A stretch of DNA of 64,000 nt from Gnetum montanum (lineage: Eukaryota; Streptophyta; Gnetopsida; Gnetales; Gnetaceae). Positions within the stretch are counted from its first letter, which is position 1. Every line of letters starts with the position of its first letter. The stretch covers positions 90,685-154,684 of the forward strand of contig MNCI01004579.1 in assembly GCA_015680685.1 (NCBI GenBank), read 5' to 3'. This document shows positions 9,760 through 21,590 of this stretch, piece by piece. The notes under the pieces are model-generated. The model made no database searches. It was not told the origin of the DNA and saw only the letters and a list, made by a program, of their open reading frames with translations. The translations under genes and the position numbers were made by a program.

Positions 9760-12110
9760 ACCAACAACAATGTCTATTTTACATGAAAGTGATAATGCAT
9801 GGTATAGTGAACACATTCATTGGAGAAATAATGAGATATACAATGAAGAAAATTGGAGTGACTAACTTTATGCAGGGGCTTCTTATGATCATGACCATCC
9901 TGATGACACTCAAAGACTATATTCACCTAAGGTAGATAATCTTAGAGGAGATGATGTAAGTCCTAAACTAGGGGAGGCCTCAAGGCCTAAGACCTCCTTA
10001 AAACCTAGCAACCATAAATCAAAGGACCTTGAAGAACACCATAGTAGCCATGGCAAACATTTCAATTCCTCATCTCCCTCTTCCCCTTCAATGTCTAGTT
10101 TTAACGAATATGAACATAGGTATGGAGATAAGGCTCCACTAAAGGGTTGAACTAAAAACTGAAATTGAACCCATGGGAAAGGTCAAAGACGTCACCATGA
10201 ACATAGACAACATCATCACGATCAAACAAATAGAGATAGAAATCTCCCTTACAACCTGCTTGATGACAATGAACCCTTGTTGGCCACTAAGAGCCTAATG
10301 CATATCATAGAGGCTGTTAAGATATCTTGCAAGCATCGCAAAAAGAGTCACCTACCTAAGCTTGACATGAATAATATTCATAAATTTGTAGAGGTTATGA
10401 TTCAGATCTGCAACATCATTTACAAGCCTTCCATGATGCTTGTGCTTTCTACAACATTGAAAATGGATGGCAAAAGTTTAAGCTCTTTCCTAGGACACTG
10501 ATTGATAGAGCCGAAGTGTGGTATCGATCATTGAGACCGAATTCAATCTAGCATTGGTCCACAATGTTAGAACTTTTCAACGAGAAATACCAAACCTATG
10601 CGAGGGTGTCCAATTTGAGGAGACAGATCCAAGAGTGGAAGTAAGAATAACATGAACGCTTAGACATAGTCTTAGATAGATATTATACCTTACTAAATAG
10701 ATGTGTAGGCCATGGTTTCTTTGAGAAAAGGCAACTTTTCCACATCATAGATGGGCTTCATAATGAAACAAGAGAGACCCTTGGGATGTATGCCCTAGGG
10801 CGATTATATGAGCTTTAAGCCCATCAGATCTAAGATCTAATTGAGCATGTAGCAAAAGAAGAAGGAGAGATATGCAAATGGGAGAATGTCGAGAAATATC
10901 AATATGATCCAACTCTTCAATAGAAGGAGTTAAGGACACTGAAACTGCTCTCAACAAGGTGATTCGATAACAAATCTTGTTGATACAAAAGTCTATTGAT
11001 GAACTTGAAGTAAAGTTTAATAGGATGTCCAAATGGATATATGAAAACATTGCAACTCTCATTAAGATAATCGAGGAGAGGATCATGTAAAATAAGCTAG
11101 GAAATCACAATCAACAAAGGATATAGAACCAAGAAATAGCTAAGAACACTTTTTGGCAAACGAGAAAAGTGGCTGACAGAAGTGAGGCTATAGACTCAAC
11201 CATAGATGAAGATAATGGATGTGGCATTTGCGTATATGACCATCCAAAGGGCCATTGCCTAGTTTTGTTACATCTACAAGAGTATTGGGCAAGTGCCTTA
11301 AATTCAAAATTTGTGCATAGGTACATGCCTGGGAGATTTCCTCTTCGACAAGGTAATTATAGATAGTTCCATAACCGATCATACCATCATAAGGGGACTT
11401 ATTACTAGCCTCAACACAGTCATCAATTGTAGTGGCAACAACCACAGTCGTGGGGGAGGCCACCACCAAATTAGCCCTATCCTTCCTACTAGTCAAAACC
11501 AAATGGATATTATGTTCAACACCTTGTTTCTCCAAATATTTCTACATCCTCTACTTTAAATTGCCACTACCACTATCCCGAGTACCATCAAATCATGACA
11601 TCCCCTAAAGGATCTCCACCTCATGCCTCTTACCATTCATCCTACCCTCGATATCCTCCTACTCCACCGCATTACAGGCCACTACCAATGACACACAAAG
11701 GTTCAACATCTCAATATCAATAAATGAATGTCACTTGTGCTGCAAATGTGCATAAAAACACTAACACTAGTGGGTCTTAGCCACAACATAGGAGATGTCC
11801 CTTTTAGAGGAAAGGTTGTAAGCTAAAGCAAACCATGCATGGAACCACCACATTATTCGAACTAGCACAATGCCAGTTTAGTGCACCACCTTCCTTTTTA
11901 CAACTGACATCCTCTGATCGTACACAAGGGTCATTGTCCATCATTACTTCAATTCCAAATCCAAATAATGAATCTAATAGTGTGGGGAGACAAATAAATC
12001 CATTCATACCATATCATGATCAAGGATTGAATTGTGGGCCAGACATCCATAATATTAACACATCTCATACCTTGACCCACCATACATTTAAAAATAAAGT
12101 GTGTGATCAA
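9760..12110 (+). pseudogene. Element 2 gag remnant (Athila-like)
   Basis: Would encode the Gag polyprotein. A weak N-terminal frame (HIHWRNNEIYNEENWSD, about 9810-9862) is followed by Ser/His/Arg-rich sequence. The core begins near 10360 with DMNNIHKFVE, then KLFPRTLIDRAEVWYRSLRP and TMLELFNEKYQTYARVSNL, which matches elements 3-5. At 11215-11290 comes CGICVYDHPKGHC, then LLHLQEYWASALNS: a zinc knuckle of spacing C-x2-C-x3-H-x4-C. A Pro/Tyr/Ser-rich tail runs to about 11700. Beyond 11700 the sequence is only loosely open and I see no protease motif. Frameshifts and TAG/TAA stops are common. Confidence 0.82.
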
Positions 12111-12431
12111 TGATTTTTCTACCTAGCCACTAGACCACCAATAGATACCCAGTGGCTAGGGCATGAATGGTTACCAATGTTTTATACATGCATGGATCCT
12201 ATTTATCCACTTATTAATCCTTGTCACAGCCAAATGTTTAGTCATGGGGGTCATCACCCCTTCTAATCTTTAGGATTCTTAAGTGCTTTTCATCTTGTTT
12301 GTTTTACAATTTTTTGTCATTTTCCTATTTCTTGATCAAATTTTCCTATTGTTTACAATTTTTTCTAGTTGTTATTTTTATTTTCTTTGTTGTGTAATCT
12401 CACTTGTGAATAAAAAAATGATGTTGCCCAT
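12111..12431 (+). other. Element 2 gag/3'-region junction, no pol
   Basis: After gag the sequence has CAGTGGCTAGGG, similar to the CTAGTGGCTAATAG found between protease and reverse transcriptase in element 5. It then passes straight into a T-rich stretch with GTTTTACAA units like the one that follows integrase in elements 3-5. So the roughly 4 kb from protease to integrase is absent. Element 3 inserted at the end of this stretch. Confidence 0.65.
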
Positions 12432-13271
12432 TGATGAGCAACGAGGTACCCCTACACTCAACCATACAAATACAAGCGTTTCATGGACGATCTGGTCAAA
12501 TTCCAAGGACTAAGTGTGTATGTGCCTTTGTGAAACAAGGACAGGTTGGTTGATTGTTGTCTTCCCAAACTTACTTGTATGTCATTATTGTATGATTAAG
12601 TAAGCTTGAGGCATATGATTTTTATAGCTTTTATGTTTTATATCTTGCTGCTAATAGGGGAGGAGAGAGAGATAATTAAGTGACTAATTTAACTTAAATA
12701 TTGATTAATCAAGCTTTAACTAATCCTAACACCAGTATCCATTCTCACTTGCTGTACACATCATGAACCAGCGCAACACTAATGGGATTATCAAACGCTA
12801 ATCGTTACTGGGTTACCAAGTGTTACACACATGCTCGAAGTGATCATACTATGTGTGCTTACTTAGGAGAGTTGTAGGGTGAGAGAGAATCATTAATTAA
12901 CTAAGAAAGCATTTAATAACATCAATTAACACTAATTAATCTATTTTGGATGTTGTAACATTTATCATAAAGTTCGTCTTTATTTTCGTCCACAAGGTGT
13001 GCTCAAGTACACAATGCTTGAATAAAGATCCATTCACTTGATGACTCCTACTACGGGCACACAGAAATAATTCTAACTCTAGAGGGAAGAAAGGGCAAGA
13101 GTTTGGCTAAGGGACTAACTATCTAACTACAAAACCAAGTGCACCTACCTCTTTTTTATAGGCAAGGAGGCAGGATTTGATATCAGGTATTCGACATCGC
13201 ATAGTAGGCTTCGATATCACATACCTGATATCGCGGATGCGATATCGTGGCCTCGATATTGCGGTTTATCA
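12432..13271 (-). repeat. Element 3, 3' LTR
   Basis: Plus-strand start TGATGAGCAACGAGG and end GGTTTATCA; matches 21591-22429 throughout. TATA-like TATAAAAA (minus sense) lies at 13153-13160. A row of GATATC motifs at 13178-13258 occupies the U3 start. Confidence 0.92.
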
Positions 13272-15190
13272 TACCCCCATGATTGAATGAGAACTCGTCC
13301 TTGAGTTCCTTACAAAATATTGGGAAGGTATGGGATTATTGACTAACTGACAACTGATGGTGGAATGGGATAATAGACTCAATGTGCCCAGTGAATGGAT
13401 CAATAAGCATATTACAACATTAGTGTTCATGACCATTGTGGTGAACACTTGTACATAAATGAAATCCAAGCCTTTATTTGGTAGCTTGAAGAGAGAGAGA
13501 GAGAGAAAGAATATGAAGCATGATGCTGCCAATGTCGAGATTGCGCCTTCCATTGTTTATCCATAGCCACGCTACCAAATTTGCTCATTTCGTAAATGCT
13601 CTAGTTCTGGTCCATCCTGAGTGCTTCCTCCAAGCCCAGTCCATTATTTGTATGATCACCATCTGCACACATAATAGAGTCACAAATGAGCAAGGATAGA
13701 TGAACCACATTGTAGTTGATATCTTGCCTCAATATGAAGTGCATTGGTTGAGTTGTGGTTATGGTAGAAACTGGTTTGGAGATTTATCACTAGTGACTAC
13801 CCAAGGTGTAAGGGCTAGGTAAATAGTAGAAGGGAAAAACTGAAAAATTTGTGCCAGGACCCCCACCACTAAGAGCGAACCTCTAGTAGCTATAAGATGG
13901 AAAAAATATGAGGATCAAGAAAGATGGAAAAAATAACAATGACAACATTAATAAAATGGATGTCATGGATGGGGATGAAATGAGAAATGATTGATTGCAG
14001 GAAATGTTTAAGGAAAAGAAGTTAAAAATCGGACCAAAAAGGAATGCTAGTGGGTCCTCCCCAAAGTAGGCTCATGTCTTTTATGCCTTGACAAACCCAC
14101 AAACCAAAGAGTTCGTAGGTCCTAGAAATGTCATTTGGAAGCAAGAGTTAAAAACTTATCCATACGAATTCACCAAAGAAAAATAATACATCAACCTAGA
14201 ATGGACTAATGATAAAATCAGCAATGAGGTGGAAAATGAGAAGAAAGATGGAGAGGAGAGAATGGAATGGAATTCCAAGAACAAGGTTGTGTAAAGTCCA
14301 TTGTGTATTTTATGGTTAATGTGACTGAGTAGAACTCATTCCAAATCCAGACTCAAACAAACCACATCCAGTGACCTCGCATCAACACACTTGACCAATC
14401 CATCCACTTGAAGCAACAAGAATGCTTCCACAAAGAGTCACCACCATTCCGAGGAGAGTGTGATGGAGAAGTAGGATGTGAGAAAGGGCTTAGTTAGAGG
14501 GAACCTTAGGCATGGGCAACATGTCTTTCCAGTTCCATAACCAGTGCTTGTAGCTCATATTACTTTATTATGTCTAAGGGGTGTGCTTTGAATTCTCACT
14601 TTTTTTTCTCTTTTTTTGCATGAGAACCACACCATGCAAAGACTTATTTTTATTCACTCAGCTTCCTGATTTTTGAACAATGTCAGAATGACAGAAACCC
14701 AAGAAAAAGCATCCAATCACCTAAGAGAATGGCTAGCACAAATGCATCGAATCCCCTTGAAGTCACACCCTTCTCATCCTTTGAGTCTTTCCTTGGTTTG
14801 AAAAATACCTAGCCACCAATTCATTAATAAGTTTACTTAGAAAAAAGGGACTATATAGTTCCAAGCCAAAGGAGACCATAGAGTTGTACGAATGAGTGGA
14901 CGACATGGACTCATTACCTATTTTACCAAAAGAACCATACCTTAATATCAACATCATAATTCAAAGGTAAAAACCAAACATTAGCAATCAATATGATATA
15001 ATTCAATCCACCATCATGAGCACTTATTGGATGATGAATAAAAGTAAATTAAGCAATCGAACAAATAGTAAAAATATGAATGATGGTGTAAAAAAAAAAT
15101 AAGAAAATTTGGAAAAATGTGTAAAACAAAAATGTGTAAAACAAAAACGTGTAAAAAAAAAATTCATAAAGCAAAAATTTAAAAATAACT
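13272..15190 (-). other. Element 3 long 3' region between integrase and 3' LTR
   Basis: About 1.9 kb that codes nothing clear in the sense direction. It begins after integrase with the conserved block CTCCTCCTTCCAACTTAGTC, then T-rich (TTTTTGTTTTACACA-like) repeats at 15085-15180. It ends with a block shared with elements 2 and 4 (CCATACCTTCCCAATATTTTGTA) and a short polypurine stretch CATGGGGGTA against the LTR. No transmembrane or envelope-like frame is evident. The opposite strand carries the antisense frame annotated at 13908-14294. The same architecture is seen in element 4. Confidence 0.75.
13908..14294 (+). pseudogene. Antisense extra ORF in the 3' region of element 3
   Basis: Read opposite to element 3, an ATG at 13908 opens 129 codons interrupted by only three stops: TGA at about codon 29, then TAG and TAA where CAG and CAA are likely ancestral. 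The product is very hydrophilic (many Lys, Asn, Asp, Glu), with the core KRNASGSSPK-x-AH, ALTNPQTKEFVGPRNVIWKQ, then YPYEF and a Glu/Lys-rich end. A similar core occurs antisense in element 2 (SGSSPNQALAYDALV, then FVGTKGVE) and, shifted, in element 4 (SGSFPK-x-AH). I know no family for it. Loosely open sequence continues past the stop to about 14530 and before the ATG to about 13530. Antisense genes in 3' regions are known in the related maize element Grande. Whether this is a homologue I cannot say. Confidence 0.6.
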
Positions 15191-15205
15191 AAGGGTCTAA
15201 AATGG

Positions 15206-16440
15206 TTAGCATAGGTGGCCATCTTCCCTAGGACTAAGTTGGAAGGAGGAGATCCAAAATAGTGAGCAAGGTTGTCCACTAACATAGGTAGCATGTGTAC
15301 TGGCTATCCTAAGCTCATGGAAAGGTTTGGGTTGTTGCATGTTAACCAACAACTTCTTGTTTGGGCTCTCAAGTTTGTATATTGTCACGGCCTCTAAAGG
15401 AAAAGTTGCATAAATAATATAAGGTCCTTCCCACAATGCTTGAAATTTAGTACATTGTGGCACATGTGTGGGATTCCAGTAAAGAAACTTATCTCCTAGT
15501 TGATATTTAACTTTCCTAATCCTTAGGTTATGACATTGTTTATTGAATACCTTGTGAAACTCGTTAGATGATAGGGCAACTAGTTGGTTTTCATCTAGCA
15601 AGTTAAGGGTTACCAATCATTGTTTCGGTCCTAGATCAAGGTCAAGGTTGCTGTCACATGCTGTGGATAGTGTACGGAGCTTAGTTTGAATGGGAAGCGT
15701 TGATAATTTACTGTACACTAACTCATAGGGAGAGTAGCCTGTAGTGAGTTTCCATGTGGAGCGGTATGTCCAAAGAGCATCATTTAGTTTAGTGCTTCGG
15801 TCTCACCTAAACTTGCTAATAGTTCTTATCAATATTTTCATAATCTCCCTATTGCTGACTTCAGCTTAACCGTTCACTTGGGGTGGTATGGTGTTGTTAG
15901 TTTGTGTTCAATCCCTAAGTGTTGCATTAATTTCTGAAAAGTTGCACCTGTGAAGTGTGTACCATTGTTTGAAATAAGTGCATGAGGCACACCAAACCTG
16001 TTTATGATTTGTTTCTGAACAAATCATGTAGCTATAGATGACATACAATCCTTAACAACAACTACTTCAGCCCATTTAGTTACACAATTAATAGCAACAA
16101 TGATATAATCTTTTCCATTGGACATTGGTGTAATTGGCCCCATAAAATCAATTTCCCAAATGTCAAAGGGTTCTAATGGTTGGATCCATTGTTGCGGACC
16201 CTCCATTCTAGCAATCATTGCCCCATCATGTTGACAATGCTCATCAAATTGGATGAATTGATGGACATCCTGAGACAATGTAGGCCAATAATATCCTGCA
16301 AGCAAGATCTTGATGGCCATTCGTCTCCTAGCGTAATGACCCTCACAAGGACCCTCATGAGCATCTTGGAGAACTCTTAGTTGATCTATATTGGGAACAT
16401 ACCATTGAACCAAGCCATCAGAACATACTTTGTAAAGTTA
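15206..16440 (-). pseudogene. Element 3 integrase remnant
   Basis: At 16024-16413 the minus strand holds the zinc-binding and early core parts: VPNIDQLRVLQDAHEGPCEG, YYWPTLSQDVHQF, EHCQHDG, then PLEPFDIWEIDFMGPITPM and AVNC-VTKWAE-type residues with the first catalytic Asp. The second motif near 15930 reads ISNNGTHFTG, with Asn for the second Asp. A shift follows TTPYHPK. The C-terminal part is open at 15206-15616: LVALSSNEFHKVFNKQCHNL, RKVKYQLGDKFLYWNPTHVP and LWEGPYIIYATFP, with GPY as in other integrase tails. It would have inserted the cDNA copy; here it is dead. Confidence 0.88.
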
Positions 16441-17910
16441 CCCATTAATTTCCATAAAGTACTTGGCTTGGTGAAGAAACTGTTGTTTCTTCTTAAGGTT
16501 TAACTCTTGTGGTATTTGTTGGGTAAGGAGATAGGTAAGAATGCTAGTGTACCAGTTTGTCTCCATGGGTGATTGATTATTCACTACATCGGAAAAGAGG
16601 AATTCATCAAGGAAATAATCAAAAATTGGATACTGATCCTCTTTGTTGTCCCATCGCAATCGAGATAAATGATTAGCAACTACGCTCTCAGCGCCTTTAC
16701 GGTCAATCATCATAAGGTCAAGCTCTTGTAAGATTACAAGCCATCGTATGGTACGAGGACTTACCATTGGCTTATTCATGAGGAACCGGATTACACTATG
16801 ATCTATATATACATATACTTTATATCCTAATACATAGTGTCTAAACTTTTCTAGCACAAACACTAGCCATTAATTCTTTCTCTTTGGTAGTGTAGTTAAG
16901 TTGTGCACCAACGATACTTCTACTTGCATAGTGGATGTAATAAGGATGCTTTTGGTCATCTAACTATGTAAGTACGGCTCCTAAGGCATAGTTTGATGCA
17001 TCAGTCATGATATGGAATGGTTTGGACCAGTTAGGAGCTTGTAGAATGGGTGTTTCTACTAGCTTCTGTTTTAGAGTTTGGAAAGCTAGTTCACATTCCC
17101 TGGTCCATTCAAAGGGTACATCCTTTTTCATTAATTGCACCAATGGTTTGGAAACCTTTAAAAAGTTCTCATTAAATCTCCTATAGTAGCCAGTGTGTCC
17201 AAGGAATGACTAAATATCTTTGATAGTTTCTAGTTGATGAGTAATTCCTTGGATAACTTTGATTTTCTTGGGTCCTACCTCTATCCCTGTGTGTGAGATT
17301 TTGTGCCCTTGTACTACACCCTCTTGGACCATCAAATGGCTTTTCTACTAGTTGAGCTTTAAATTGGTTTCTACACATCTTTTTAACACTTGCTGTAACC
17401 GGTCCAAGGCTTGATCAAAGTTTGCTCCATAAGTGGAGAAGTCGTCCATAAAGATCTCCACACCGTTTCTTATCTGCTATTGGAATATGCTTAGAACTAA
17501 TCATTGAAACCTTGCAAGGGCATTGCACAAGCCAAATGAAATTTTTTTATATGTAAACATTCCCCAAGGACTGGTGAATGTAGTCTTGGCTTGGTCTTTT
17601 GGGACTATTTATATTTGGTTATATCCGCTATATCTATCTAGAAAACTGTAATAGCGATGCCCTATGATGGTGTCTAAGAGTTGGTCAACAAATGGCAACG
17701 AAAGATGATATTTGAATGTTGCCATATTTAGTAGCCTAAAATCTATGCACACCCTACATTTGCCTCCCTTTTTAGGCAAAATAACTAAGGGGCTAACGTA
17801 TTCGCTATCAGCAATGGGGTATATGAACCCAGCATTGAGAAGTTGTTTGATTTCTTCCTTGACTACTTGCTTCAGCTTTGGGTTCAAACACCTCTACGGT
17901 TGTCTTTGAG
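16440..17910 (-). pseudogene. Element 3 reverse transcriptase and RNase H remnant
   Basis: The segment at 17609-17887 starts the polymerase: LKQVVKEEIKQLLNAGFIYP, PLVILPKKGGKCRVCIDFRL and YYSFLDRYSGYNQI (motif A with its Asp). Near 17440 another frame gives VEIFMDDFSTYGANFDQAL, so the catalytic DD pair is kept. The connection part (GYYRRFNENFLKVSKPLVQL) lies at 17100-17220. RNase H runs from about 17030 (FHIMTDASNYALGAVLT) through GAQLNYTT-x-EKELMA to 16438-16863 (KFRHYVLGYKVYVYIDHSVI, FLMNKPMVSPRTIRWLVILQ, ESVVANHLSRL). Several shifts and stops separate these blocks. Confidence 0.88.
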
Positions 17911-18359
17911 GCTTCATGGAGGAGTCAGTGTAAATCCTATGTTGGCATATCCTAGGATCTATTCTAGTTAATTCAAGATATGACCATGTAAAGGCTTTTG
18001 ACCATCTATTGATTACCTTTAGCAGTTTCTCTTTTTATTGTGGAGCAAGCTTCGCATTAATAATTAGTGGTTTTTCATTCTTAAGGAACGTGTATTCCAT
18101 ACTGGTGGGCAATGGTTTTAGCTCTAGGGGCCCCTACATAAATTTATCAGGAATTTGCAACTTTCCCTAGTTGATATTTTTGAGGTTAAGGTTTGGAAGT
18201 TGGTGGTGGACTTGCTCTAATGTGTCTATGCTATTGATGTAAGCACAAGTCAAACCCTCAGTTGGTTCCATGAATATGATTGAACTACTTTCTTGATTAG
18301 CTATCAGCCACTAGGTGCCTTCTTATCGTGTGGCTGCTGCATACAAGCACCTTTGTATG

Positions 18360-19060
18360 TTGATCACTTATGCATACTGATTGCATGCAAGCAATGTTAA
18401 ACTTTGCACAACCCATGACCTTTGCACGCAATTACACCCTATGTCACTGTATGTGATGTATGGAACATTCTTCTTCTCGATATTTCCAAATGTGTTTTCC
18501 GTTGATATTTCCAGGGAAAGATCGTAGATTCCTAGGCACGTGTCAACTGTGTGTAGCCATGCTCTTCCCATTATGATTAGGAAGTTCCCCTTATTGTTGT
18601 TCACCTAAATCACTAGGAAATCAGCTAGGTACGACCATCCACAAACAGTGGTGATAATGTCCTCCACTAGTCCCAATAGGATAGTCATGGATTGGTTGGC
18701 CAACTCTAGATGAATTTTGCTCTTTTTCAATGGAGGTAGGTTCTACGCCTTGTACATTTCTTGAGAAATCAAGTTGACACCAGAATCTGAATCCAAAAAC
18801 TCCTTGCACAATTCATTTCTAGAAATTTAGAAGTATATCAGAGGACTTTCAGGATCAAAGAATTTCTTGGAAAGATGGCTAGCTTTGATCCAATCAGTGA
18901 AGACATGTGTTAGCATGACCGTATGCATTGAGTGTAGTGGTTGAATTGAAGGAGGCTTCAAAGTTTTGATTGATACTGAGGCATCTAAGGAATTAGCTGC
19001 TTGCGATTGCAATGGCTTGGTTGGATTTTTCGTTCTAAAGAAAGGTATTTTCTTCATGTG
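18360..19060 (-). pseudogene. Element 3 aspartic protease remnant
   Basis: Minus strand 18827-19057 gives MHTVMLTHVFTDWIKASHLS and PESPLIYF, then 18621-18820 gives FLDSDSGVNLISQEMYKA and SMTILLGLVEDIITTVCGWS. 18368-18604 gives NFLIIMGRAWLHTVDTCLGI. This is the retropepsin of the Athila type: a DSG-like active site within LLDSGSGVNLIS. The comparable triplet in element 5 is DSG; here an extra change makes it DSDSG. ILGR-like LIIMGRAWL is the second conserved box. A shift at about 18610 and single stops break it. Confidence 0.85.
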
Positions 19061-21453
19061 GTTGTTGGAACCGACAGTAGGTTGAAAGTTAATGGCCCTT
19101 GTGGCGTTACGTTGCTGTGGCTAGGTAGGGATTTCTCCTTTCATTGTGGGAGCAAGTGGTAGTCGAGCTATTGGTGGAAGAGATGTGGCTAGATGAGAAT
19201 GATGATACATTTATGGAACATTGCCCATAGGGAAGGAGTCGTATAATACTCATGAGCTTGGTAGTGAGGTTGATAAGTACCATGACTAGTAGAGTCTCGT
19301 GGAGAGACTGGTTGCTACACGTAATATCCATACAGGTCAGGTTGCTGGTAAGGATACTGTTGCCTTGGTGGTGGCATTCCCCATGATTGTGGGTATTGCC
19401 ACTATTTATAGTGCTCAATTAGTTGTGGTGGAGTTGCACTAGGATAATATGTTAAGGGTTGGTGGAACTGTCTTGGGTTACCTTGAGTATATGGTAACCT
19501 TTAGGGTGTTTGCCATTTGTTCAATCATGGGTTGAGTGCATACACCCCAGACTCCTGCAGATGTGAGATTATAGGGCAACATCCCTTAGGATGGTCATAT
19601 TGACATATTTTGCATTCACTATCATTGTCTATTTCTAACTCCACAACCTCTTCAATGATTGTAACTTTTCCCTTACCCTTGCTACGTGCATGTTTAGCTT
19701 CTCTCTTTTTTCTTTTTTTGCAATCACTACCTTGCTCTCTAGACTCCTCTACTATTTTAAAAATAGATTGAAGTCTATTGTCTAGGGAATCCCACATTTG
19801 GTCTACCTTTGCTGATACTTTTGATATCAACTTTTGGATAGGCAAATTTTTTCTATTCACCATCTCTTCGAGTGGTGACTCTTCTTCATCCTCACAAAAT
19901 CTTACTCCCCTCTTTCGAAGGGAAGGATCTCAGTTATACTCTTCCACACTTTCTCTCTTTCGTAGCTCACCTTCTTCCTTAGCAACTTCCTCCAATAGTC
20001 TTTGAATTTGATGGGACCTAAGCTCGAATAGTCTTCCTTAGGCATAAGTCCCAAGGGTTCTTCTCATTTCATGCCTAAGGCTATCTATGAGATGGCGCAA
20101 TTGATCCCTTTGTGAATAACCATGGCCAAGGCAATGATGTAATAGTGCATAGTATTGGCCCATTGCAGCATCTAAGGGTTCATGTCCTCCTTACTTCCAA
20201 CCTTGGATTTGCTTTTGTAGGTTGGACACTCAGGAGTACGTTTGGTACTTATTGTTGAACAATTCTAACATGGTACTCCACCAATGAATGGATTTCGATT
20301 CTAAGGACTGGTACTAGCTTTTTGCTTCTTTAACTAGTGTCTATGGGAATAAATTAAGTTTTTTCCATTCATTCTCTATGTTTTGTAAGGCACAGGCAAC
20401 ATGGAATGCCTGTAAGTGATTCTGAGGATCAACGTTGTATCCCCCTTCAAATCGTGGGATGTTGTTCATATCTAATCTCTTGATCCTACTATATTTCTGG
20501 TGCCTTGTTGGAATTCTAACAGCCTCATTTATGTCTAACATACTTCGAGTAGCAAGTAGGGGTTCATCATGATCATCTTGTTCATGGCGTCTATGATGCT
20601 TATGTTTTTTCGTACTCTCCCTTCTTCTATGTCATGACTCTCTAGAGTGCCCTCATCCCTTTTCCTGGCTAGTTCGTCTATGACTTCCACTTTGTCTACC
20701 TCCATCTCCATGGTCTTTTTCTTTATGATTGCATCTAGATATTGAAGGAGAGGGTGAAGGATATGATGAAGGTGAAGAAGAAGAAGAACCGTTATCATGA
20801 CAGTGTCTGCTACCTTCTCTTCGGCGGTCATGGCCTCGATCGTGATTGTGATTAGAATGTACATCTTTATCATGTGTTTGTATCCCATTTTTGGACCCTT
20901 TGTGCCCATGGGTATTAGAACCTTGGTTATGAATAGTGGAATGAAGGTTCTGATACACAACCCCTTCCCCAAAGTCAAGGGGAGGGACATCATTATGTGG
21001 GCGGCTACCTGAGGTAGGTTCACCACCCTCATTTTCACTTAAGACATGTGAGACATCTTGGGATCACTTACCCTTCAAAGACTTATGATGTCTTTCCTAT
21101 TGCAAGTCCCTTTGATGTTATGCCTCCTTGGGATGGTATTCTCTCGAGTCATGGTCTTGCGCAATGTATTCTGCATGTAAGTGCGGCATGCCAATTTGTG
21201 TGAGAGCACAAAGAAGCATGCTTGGGACTGAATGATCAGGAGGTAACACTATGTTACCTTCTAAGTCTCACCAATGCAGTTGTTCATCTTGATGGAGGAT
21301 AAAGGTGAAGTCTGGTGTATACTCATCAGGATGAATATATACCAGTCGAACTTGTTGAGGGGCTAGCAGATCAACGTCATGTGTATTACGCCACTGATTG
21401 TTTCCTGTTTCAGACCTAGGCAGTGCGGCACTTTCGTACGAAGAAGGAGACAT
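19061..21453 (-). pseudogene. Element 3 gag remnant
   Basis: Starts at the ATG at 21453 (minus): MSPSSYESAALPRSETGNNQ, then YIHPDEYTPDFTFILHQDEQ, a block also found in elements 4 and 5. A basic Arg/His/Asp/Ser-rich stretch lies at 20535-21030. The core at 20341-20541 reads RIKRLDMNNIPRFEGGYNVD and FHVACALQNIENEWKKLNLF. 19525-19863 carries a coiled stretch, a Lys/Arg-rich patch and then the knuckle CKICQYDHPKGCCPIISHLQ followed by ESGVYALNP. After that a Pro/Tyr/Gln-rich linker runs to 19061. Product: capsid and nucleic-acid binding. The frame changes several times. Confidence 0.87.
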
Positions 21454-21570
21454 ACTTGTCTATTCAGTGTGTAATGTACTCTTGTTTATTATTTTCTCAA
21501 TCAACCCTTAAGGTTTTTTCCAACTATGTGAATGATTTTCTAAGTTCTAATTAGAGTACAAACAACTAAG

Positions 21571-21588
21571 TCCCTGACAATGGTGCTA
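21571..21588 (-). promoter_or_regulatory. Element 3 primer-binding site, tRNA-Asp-like
   Basis: The minus strand reads TAGCACCATTGTCAGGGA directly after the LTR, a decayed form of the Athila-type site TGGCGCCGTTGCCGGGGA. The substitutions are transitions. Confidence 0.75.
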
Positions 21589-21590
21589 AT

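Noticed and set aside
13269-13553. 94-codon minus-strand frame at the 3' end of element 3, hydrophobic start, considered as an envelope-like remnant
   Set aside because: It runs into the LTR border and overlaps polypurine and GA-repeat sequence. The hydrophobic stretch comes from the complement of a GA run, and there is no counterpart in element 4.
20535-21038. 167-codon minus-strand frame in gag of element 3, rich in His, Met and Leu
   Set aside because: The overlapping frame (20653-20958), rich in Arg, His, Asp and Ser, fits the basic region of this Gag family better; both are parts of the same decayed gag, not a separate gene.
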